From positions 1-46,234 of the forward strand of contig JAJFGZ010000028.1 of the NCBI GenBank assembly GCA_021775855.1: 46,234 bases of DNA, written 5' to 3'. The position numbers and the translations under genes are program-made. The DNA comes from Hyphomicrobiales bacterium. GTDB taxonomy: Bacteria; Pseudomonadota; Alphaproteobacteria; Rhizobiales; NORP267. How positions within the stretch are numbered: the stretch's first letter is position 1; every line of letters begins with the position of its first letter. The notes under the pieces are model-generated. The model was not told the origin of the DNA. It searched no databases and saw only the letters and a program-made list of their open reading frames with translations. Of the stretch, positions 41,545 through 46,234 are shown one piece after another.

Positions 41545-42310
41545 GCGTGGCGATATCCTGATCCCGCGACAGCCGGTGATCGCCGTCCTTGATCAGGTGC
41601 AATACCACATCCTCGTCGTCCAGATGGTCGACCAGTTCAAGCGTCATTTTCCACGGCACGTCCGGGTCCTGCATCCCGTGCAGAATCCGGACCGGGCGTT
41701 GGGTGGCGAGCGGGGCATCGAACAGAAGGTGATCCCGGCCTTCCTCGATCAGGCGGCGGGTGATCAGGTAGGGGCCATCGCCATAGGCCGAGGGGCGCTC
41801 ATAAAACCCCTTATCAAGAAATTCTTTGCGCAGGTCCTCGGGAAATTTCTGCCACATCAACCGCTCGCTCATATCGACCGCGGGGGCGATCAGGACGATC
41901 GCCTTTACCTCGCCATTTCCCCCGCCCGCGCGCATGATAAGTTTGTTGAGTAGCAGCGCGATCCAGCCTCCCATGCTGGACCCGACAATGATTTGTGGCC
42001 CGGTTGCAAATGCGCTGAAAACGCTGTGCGCTTCATTCAGCCAACGCCCGATGGTGCCGGACGCCATGTCGCCGTCCGATTCACCGTGTCCCGAATAGTC
42101 AAACTTGACCACGCCTCGGCCGGTATTGCGCGCCCAATCCGACAGCGCCGTGATTTTTGTGGCTGCCATCACCGACATGAAACCGTTGATCCAGAAGATA
42201 CCGGGCCGCCGGCCATCCCCCTCAATCACCCGGACCGCGATCTGTGATTTATCGGGTTCGCCAGCTCCATGGGCGACGTCGACGAAATGAAGGCTTTCTT
42301 TGGGTGGCAT
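41516..42310 (-). CDS. alpha/beta hydrolase (ABHD10-like)
   Basis: A 264-residue serine hydrolase. The oxyanion-side segment is PGIFWINGFMSVMAATKI, the Gly-His preceding strand 4 is VVKFDYSGHGESDGDMASGT, the nucleophile elbow is IIVGSSMGGWIALLL near residue 112, the Asp is in LHGMQDPDVPW and the His in LIKDGDHRLSRDQD. The complete triad suggests an active esterase or thioesterase. The pattern resembles the ABHD10 group of depalmitoylases. It overlaps the 3' end of the epimerase gene by 29 bp and is divergent from the GT4 gene across 99 bp. Confidence 0.88.
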   Translation of the reverse strand: MPPKESLHFVDVAHGAGEPDKSQIAVRVIEGDGRRPGIFWINGFMSVMAATKITALSDWARNTGRGVVKFDYSGHGESDGDMASGTIGRWLNEAHSVFSAFATGPQIIVGSSMGGWIALLLNKLIMRAGGGNGEVKAIVLIAPAVDMSERLMWQKFPEDLRKEFLDKGFYERPSAYGDGPYLITRRLIEEGRDHLLFDAPLATQRPVRILHGMQDPDVPWKMTLELVDHLDDEDVVLHLIKDGDHRLSRDQDIATLIRTIQALD

Positions 42311-42409
42311 ATCGCGCGTCTTCCCGGTATATCCAGATTTCGGTCGGCCCGTTGAAACGCGCCGATTGCCGAAATTCGGATTGTGACCCTTTCAAAGAAT
42401 ACAGATTAA

Positions 42410-43585
42410 GTGCTGCTAGACGGAAAAACCATATTGCAGATCATCCCCACGCTCCATGCCGGTGGCGTGGAATTGTCGTCTGTGCATGCCGCTGAGGCGA
42501 TCATTGCCAATGGCGGAAATGCACTGATGGCAAGCGCACCGGGGCGCATGGTGGAAGATTTTGAAGCGCTCGGCGGGACCTGGTTGCCGTTCCCGGCGGC
42601 CACAAAAAACCCCGTGTCGATTGCCTTCAATATCAATCGGCTGGCGCGTCTGGCGGATGAGAACAAAGCCGACCTGCTCCATGTGCGCAGCCGGGCGCCG
42701 GCCTGGAGTGCTTATTACGCGGCCAGACAACTGGGCCTACCGCTGGTCACGAGTTTCCATTCGATCTACGGTCTGACCGTGCCGTTTAAAAAGCACTACA
42801 ACAAAATCATGGTGCGCGGCGACACGGTGATCGCCAATTCACACTATACAGCCGAGCATATCGAAACCCATTATCCGGAATCCAAAGGTCGGATTCGCGT
42901 GATCCACTCCGGTACGGATGTTGATGCATTCGACCCGAAAAAAATGTCCCGGACCCGGGTTGATGCTCTGGCCAGCGAAATCGGCCTCGATCCGGCGGCA
43001 CAGATCGTCTTGCTGCCGGGACGGATCACCGAGCGCAAGGCGCAATTATTGCTGGTCCAAGCGGCGGCAATTCTAAAATCGCGCCACAGCCGAAACATCC
43101 AGTACGTCATGATGGGTGAGGCCCGCGACAAGGAAAATTACCTGACATCCGTTCTGGACCTGATCGCGGCCGAGAATCTGCAGGACATATGTCTGATTAC
43201 CCCCCACAGCCTGGACATGCCGGCAGCGATGGCGATGGCCGATCTGGTCGTCGTCCCCTCGATCCGCCCGGAAGCCTTTGGCCGCACCGTGGCCGAGGCC
43301 TCGGCCATGGAACGTCCGGTCATTTCGTCAGATCTGGGGGCCCCGAAGGAGATTGTCCTGGCGCCGCCGGATCACGATGAAAAGCATCTGACCGGATGGC
43401 GGGTAGAACCTGGGAACGTTCAAGCGCTTGCCGATTCGATCGGTCACGCGCTGTCGCTCAGCGCCGCCGAGCGCCGGAAAATCGGCAAGCGGGGACGCCG
43501 CAGGGTCTGCGATAATTTTTCGCTCGCCCGGTGCAACGAAGCGACAATAGACGTGTATAATCGGTTGTTGAACGTGACCGGATGA
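42410..43585 (+). CDS. family 4 glycosyltransferase
   Basis: A 391-residue GT-B enzyme. The N-terminal domain starts ILQIIPTLHAGGVELSSVHA with the acceptor loop Gly-Gly-Val-Glu. NSHYTAEHIETHYPESKGRI and VIHSGTDVDAFDP mark the interdomain region, VLLPGRITERKAQLLLVQAA opens the donor domain and VPSIRPEAFGRTVAEASAME carries the EX7E motif. This form is usual in LPS core and exopolysaccharide synthesis. The start is GTG 42410, with no strong ribosome-binding site. It is the last gene before infC, 130 bp upstream. Confidence 0.92.
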   Translation: MLLDGKTILQIIPTLHAGGVELSSVHAAEAIIANGGNALMASAPGRMVEDFEALGGTWLPFPAATKNPVSIAFNINRLARLADENKADLLHVRSRAPAWSAYYAARQLGLPLVTSFHSIYGLTVPFKKHYNKIMVRGDTVIANSHYTAEHIETHYPESKGRIRVIHSGTDVDAFDPKKMSRTRVDALASEIGLDPAAQIVLLPGRITERKAQLLLVQAAAILKSRHSRNIQYVMMGEARDKENYLTSVLDLIAAENLQDICLITPHSLDMPAAMAMADLVVVPSIRPEAFGRTVAEASAMERPVISSDLGAPKEIVLAPPDHDEKHLTGWRVEPGNVQALADSIGHALSLSAAERRKIGKRGRRRVCDNFSLARCNEATIDVYNRLLNVTG

Positions 43586-43715
43586 ACAACGTTCTCTATT
43601 GACTTGCAATTGTTTGTTTCCAATCCTAGAAAAATTGGGGTACCAAGCGGGCACGCTAACGAACATTGCCTAGATTAACGAACTGACACCATAAACCTCG
43701 ACAGGAGAATTTGAG

Positions 43716-44252
43716 ATAGCAAGAAGACCCTTCAACACCGCCCCGACCAGGGACGGTCCGCGAGTCAACGATTTGATCACCGCCACCTCCGTCCGCCTCA
43801 TCACCGATGATGGCGACAACAAAGGCGAAGTGCCTTTGGAAGAAGCCCTGGCTATTGCCAGGGAAGCCGGCCTTGATCTCGTTGAGGTTTCCCCGAACGA
43901 AAAAGTGCCGGTTTGCAAGGTCCTCGACTACGGACGCTACAAATACGAGGCGCAGAAAAAAGCCGCCGAGGCGCGCAAAAAGCAGAAGACGGTCGACGTC
44001 AAGGAAATCAAGATGCGGCCCAACATCGACATCCACGATTACGATGTAAAGATGCGCTCCATCTACCGCTTTTTCGAGGCCGGCGATAAGGTCAAGGTGA
44101 CCATCCGGTTCCGCGGTCGGGAAATGGCACATCAGGAATTGGGGATGAACCTCCTACAGAGGGTCAGCGAACAGACCGAGGAAATCGCCAAGGTGGAGTT
44201 CGAGCCCAAGCTCGAGGGCCGCCAGATGATCATGATCCTGGCGCCGCGCTAA
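43716..44252 (+). CDS. infC: translation initiation factor IF-3, probable AUA start
   Basis: A 178-residue IF-3. The N-domain reads [20 protein letters not shown], then [20 protein letters not shown] and [20 protein letters not shown]; the linker is Lys-rich; and the C-domain has [20 protein letters not shown] and [20 protein letters not shown]. No ATG or GTG lies between an upstream TAA (43692) and TTG 43773, and a TTG start would delete 19 conserved residues. ATA at 43716 follows AGGAG (43703-43707) by 8 bp and gives the standard IARRPF start. Rare start codons (AUU in E. coli) let IF-3 control its own translation, so AUA fits the autoregulation known for this gene. Confidence 0.95.
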   Translation: MARRPFNTAPTRDGPRVNDLITATSVRLITDDGDNKGEVPLEEALAIAREAGLDLVEVSPNEKVPVCKVLDYGRYKYEAQKKAAEARKKQKTVDVKEIKMRPNIDIHDYDVKMRSIYRFFEAGDKVKVTIRFRGREMAHQELGMNLLQRVSEQTEEIAKVEFEPKLEGRQMIMILAPR

Positions 44253-44295
44253 GGCTTTCGCCTCTTGGACTTCAGGCTGGGCCGTCGCCAGTCCG

Positions 44296-44823
44296 TTATA
44301 GATCGTGCGGATTGCCCGATTGCAATTCCATGGCACCGTTCGCACCCGATCCACTTACCCGCTCGAGCTGTAGCTGATCTCCTTCGCGGTAAACCTCGAA
44401 ACAGCCCCACTGGCCCTGCGACCAGGCATTGTCCCACTTCCGGCAATATTGCCCATTGTCGTCGACCCGCCAGGCGCCGCCACCACTCTGCTCGTTCCCC
44501 CCGCCCCAAATCTTGCCGTTCATGGAGCCGTCGGAATTATGCACGGCGGCAAATTCCGATCCCTGCCCGCCGACATAAACCGAATTACCGGCAAGCGTGG
44601 TTCGCACCTCATCCGCGCTGAGCGCAGATCGGTCGGCTGTCCGGGCAACTCGCTGTTCTGACGGCGGCGTCGGTACAGGGGTTTGACGATCGTGTGGGGC
44701 CGGGGCTGGCGCCGGGGCGGAAGAGGTTTGCGTCTCGATATCCGAGCCGCTGCTGCTGCACCCGGCAACCAGACCGAGAATAAGGAAACTGGCCGCGCGC
44801 ATCGGCCGGTTGTAAAATTTCAT
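44296..44823 (-). CDS. small lipoprotein
   Basis: A 175-residue protein. The signal peptide RPMRAASFLILGLVAGCSSS has a lipobox ending Val-Ala-Gly-Cys22, giving a lipid-anchored periplasmic or outer-membrane protein. A Pro/Ala-rich linker (APAPAPAPHDRQTPVPTPPS) is followed by a small domain with SALSADEVRTTLAGNSVYVG and VDDNGQYCRKWDNAWSQGQW plus CFEVYR. The two Cys in this segment could form a disulfide. The fold resembles DUF995-like proteins. It is antisense between infC and rpmI, genes usually adjacent, so it looks inserted. The 43 bp separating it from infC contain only a short AGGC/GCCT hairpin. Confidence 0.85.
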   Translation of the reverse strand: MKFYNRPMRAASFLILGLVAGCSSSGSDIETQTSSAPAPAPAPHDRQTPVPTPPSEQRVARTADRSALSADEVRTTLAGNSVYVGGQGSEFAAVHNSDGSMNGKIWGGGNEQSGGGAWRVDDNGQYCRKWDNAWSQGQWGCFEVYREGDQLQLERVSGSGANGAMELQSGNPHDL

Positions 44824-44980
44824 GCTGGGAGTCCTCGTATTCTTCTAGCTTCACTAATTATTGCAATTTGCTGCACCCGGCCGAACCTAGCACATGAATA
44901 ATTACCGTCGGTGATTTTTTTGTGGCTGGGGTGTGACGAAAATACGAGCCAATTTTGCCCGGTTTGCACCAACACGACGA

Positions 44981-45009
44981 TTGTATTCCTCGTGGCCCTT
45001 GTGTATAAG
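44981..45009 (+). promoter_or_regulatory. probable promoter of rpmI-rplT-pheS
   Basis: TTGTAT (44981-44986) and TATAAG (45004-45009) are separated by exactly 17 bp. The -10 matches consensus in five of six positions and the -35 in its TTG. It lies about 175 bp before rpmI and would create a long leader. A new promoter is expected here because the antisense lipoprotein gene separates rpmI from infC. Confidence 0.55.
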
Positions 45010-45021
45010 CCAGCGATCGAG

Positions 45022-45109
45022 CCGCCCGGCAGGGCATGCCGTGGCGGTTCCGAATGCAATGCGGGAATTGGTTCATCACCTTTTTCCGCGATCAACGCCA
45101 GCATTCCCG
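45022..45109 (+). promoter_or_regulatory. structured leader upstream of rpmI, possible L20 control region
   Basis: Two nested elements follow the proposed promoter. CCGCCCGGCA (45022-45031) pairs with TGCCG-T-GGCGG (45037-45047) over a five-base loop. CGGGAAT (45062-45068) pairs with ATTCCCG (45103-45109) over a 34-base loop. Ribosomal protein L20 represses rpmI-rplT by binding such leader structures in other bacteria. There is no clear U-run terminator, so control of translation is more likely than attenuation. The remaining leader up to 45183 holds only the AAGGAG ribosome-binding site. Confidence 0.4.
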
Positions 45110-45183
45110 AATCAGGATTAGGCCAGGCAACTGGTTTTGGTCTGGTTTCGCCGAACGGCCGGGAAACAAGGAGAACAAGCAAA

Positions 45184-45381
45184 ATGCCCAAGATGAAGAC
45201 CAAGAGCGGAGCGAAAAAACGGTTCCGCTTGACGGCGAGTGGCAAGGTTCGCGCGAACCAGGCTAACAAGCAGCACGGCATGATCAAGCGGACCAATAAG
45301 CAGATCCGCAACCAGCGCGGGACCACCATCCTCGCGCCCCAGGATGCCAAGATCGTCAAGCAGTTTCTCCCCAACGGCTAG
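45184..45381 (+). CDS. rpmI: 50S ribosomal protein L35
   Basis: A 65-residue L35: [20 protein letters not shown], then [20 protein letters not shown] and the C-terminal VKQFLPNG. The start is fixed by the conserved [13 protein letters not shown] and by AAGGAG upstream; in-frame sequence further upstream is the leader. It is followed after 34 bp by rplT, the universal order. Confidence 0.98.
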   Translation: MPKMKTKSGAKKRFRLTASGKVRANQANKQHGMIKRTNKQIRNQRGTTILAPQDAKIVKQFLPNG

Positions 45382-45415
45382 CCAGGCCTTTCAGGATTAA
45401 AACCGGAGTTTTTCC

Positions 45416-45772
45416 ATGTCCCGTATCAAACGCGGCGTCGCATCCCACGCCCGCCACAAAAAAGTTCTCAAAGCCGCCAAGGGTTATTCCGGGCGTCGCA
45501 AAAATACCATCCGTGTCGCTATGCAGGCGGTCGAGAAGGCAGGCCAATATGCCTACCGCGATCGGCGTGTCCGCAAGCGGAAATTCCGCGCCCTGTGGAT
45601 CCAGCGCATCAACGCCGCCGCCCGCGAGCACGGCGTCACGTACGGCCAGTTTATCCACGGCCTGACCCAAGCCGGGATTGAGGTCGATCGCAAGGTCCTC
45701 GCGGATCTGGCGGTGCGTGAACCAATCGCCTTCAAGGCGCTTGTCGAGAAGGCGCAAACGGCCAGCGCCTGA
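45416..45772 (+). CDS. rplT: 50S ribosomal protein L20
   Basis: A 118-residue L20 with the usual basic N-terminal tail [60 protein letters not shown] and the globular [20 protein letters not shown]. It is needed for early 50S assembly and is the autogenous repressor of the rpmI-rplT unit in other bacteria. It lies between rpmI and pheS (23-bp gap to the latter). Confidence 0.98.
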   Translation: MSRIKRGVASHARHKKVLKAAKGYSGRRKNTIRVAMQAVEKAGQYAYRDRRVRKRKFRALWIQRINAAAREHGVTYGQFIHGLTQAGIEVDRKVLADLAVREPIAFKALVEKAQTASA

Positions 45773-45795
45773 CCCCACGTTTGAACGGGCTCGCA

Positions 45796-46234
45796 ATGAC
45801 CAATATCAAGGCAATTGAAACGGAACTGACAGCGGCGATCGCTGCGGCTGGCGACGAATCCGCGCTCGAAGAAGTGCGCGTGAAGGCGCTAGGCAAGAAG
45901 GGCCGGATCAGCGAGTTGCTGAAGGGCCTCGGCGCCATGAGCCCGGACGAACGCAAGGAAATGGGTCCGGCCCTGAACGGCCTCAAGACCCTCGTTGGCG
46001 AGGCCATCCAGGCCCGCCGCCTTACGCTTCGCGCTGGCGCACTTGAAGCCAGGCTCGCCACCGAGAGGGTCGACGCAACCTTACCGGTTCGCAGCGGCCC
46101 GCTTGAAGATGGCCGCATCCATCCTGTTAGCCAAGTAATCGACGAAGTGGCTGCGATTTTCTCCGATATGGGGTTTTCGATTGCCGAAGGCCCCGATATC
46201 GAAAACGACGAAAACAATTTCAACGCCCTCAATA
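45796..46234 (+). CDS. pheS: phenylalanine-tRNA ligase alpha subunit (partial, cut by window end)
   Basis: The first 146 codons of PheS. The N-terminal coiled-coil reads [20 protein letters not shown] followed by [20 protein letters not shown], and the catalytic domain begins [20 protein letters not shown] with [20 protein letters not shown], the conserved E-G-P-(D/E) region. It joins PheT to charge tRNA-Phe. The start is ATG 45796. It continues the rpmI-rplT-pheS order. Confidence 0.97.
   Translation, partial: MTNIKAIETELTAAIAAAGDESALEEVRVKALGKKGRISELLKGLGAMSPDERKEMGPALNGLKTLVGEAIQARRLTLRAGALEARLATERVDATLPVRSGPLEDGRIHPVSQVIDEVAAIFSDMGFSIAEGPDIENDENNFNALN

Noticed and set aside
44820-45374. 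Minus-strand frame opposite rpmI and its leader
   Set aside because: It covers the conserved rpmI coding sequence and the promoter; no domain recognised.

Overview
The window looks like chromosome from an alphaproteobacterium, probably of the Rhodospirillales type. Its housekeeping blocks have the usual alphaproteobacterial order: rnd-lptC-lptA-lptB-rpoN-ptsN; a NDUFA9-like gene, uppP, a GST and queG; and infC, rpmI, rplT and pheS. It also has a paired small heat-shock protein and DUF1150 protein. Assignments come from reading the sequence; no search was run.

Layout. 1-5.6 kb: the edge of a probable serine-recombinase remnant, an HxlR regulator divergent from a quinone oxidoreductase with a perfect palindrome between them, a standalone fumarate-reductase-type flavoprotein, a DMT transporter, and a decayed IS6-family element whose left end reaches the DMT gene's start codon. 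5.7-13.7 kb: a glycan or lipid-sugar island with two methyltransferases, a flippase-like membrane protein, a GT2 enzyme, a FAD monooxygenase, a NodB-type deacetylase, a FemAB-like transferase and a GT-C-like membrane protein. 13.9-18.9 kb: the most unusual part, a minus-strand gene train with two adjacent, overlapping nicotianamine-synthase-like genes, two small-molecule methyltransferases, a GNAT acetyltransferase and a DMT/EamA transporter. This resembles an undescribed relative of the staphylopine/pseudopaline opine-metallophore systems, without a recognisable opine dehydrogenase. 19.3-22.3 kb: YghU-type GST, class II aldolase and zinc alcohol dehydrogenase. 22.5-28.1 kb: a compact minus-strand operon with an RraA-like protein, a cyanophycin-synthetase-like ATP-grasp enzyme, a second ATP-grasp enzyme, an Ldh2-type dehydrogenase and a Wzx-like flippase. 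This is a second candidate biosynthesis-and-export system.

28.2-46.2 kb is mostly core genome: a heat-shock pair behind a sigma-32-like promoter, TrkH, the nitrogen-PTS/sigma-54/LPS-transport block (hpf is absent from its usual place between rpoN and ptsN), tRNA-Leu(CAG), cell-envelope and queuosine genes, a GT4 glycosyltransferase, and the infC/rpmI/rplT/pheS translation block. infC appears to start at AUA, so ATG/GTG/TTG-based gene calling would shorten it. An antisense lipoprotein gene and a structured leader separate infC from rpmI.
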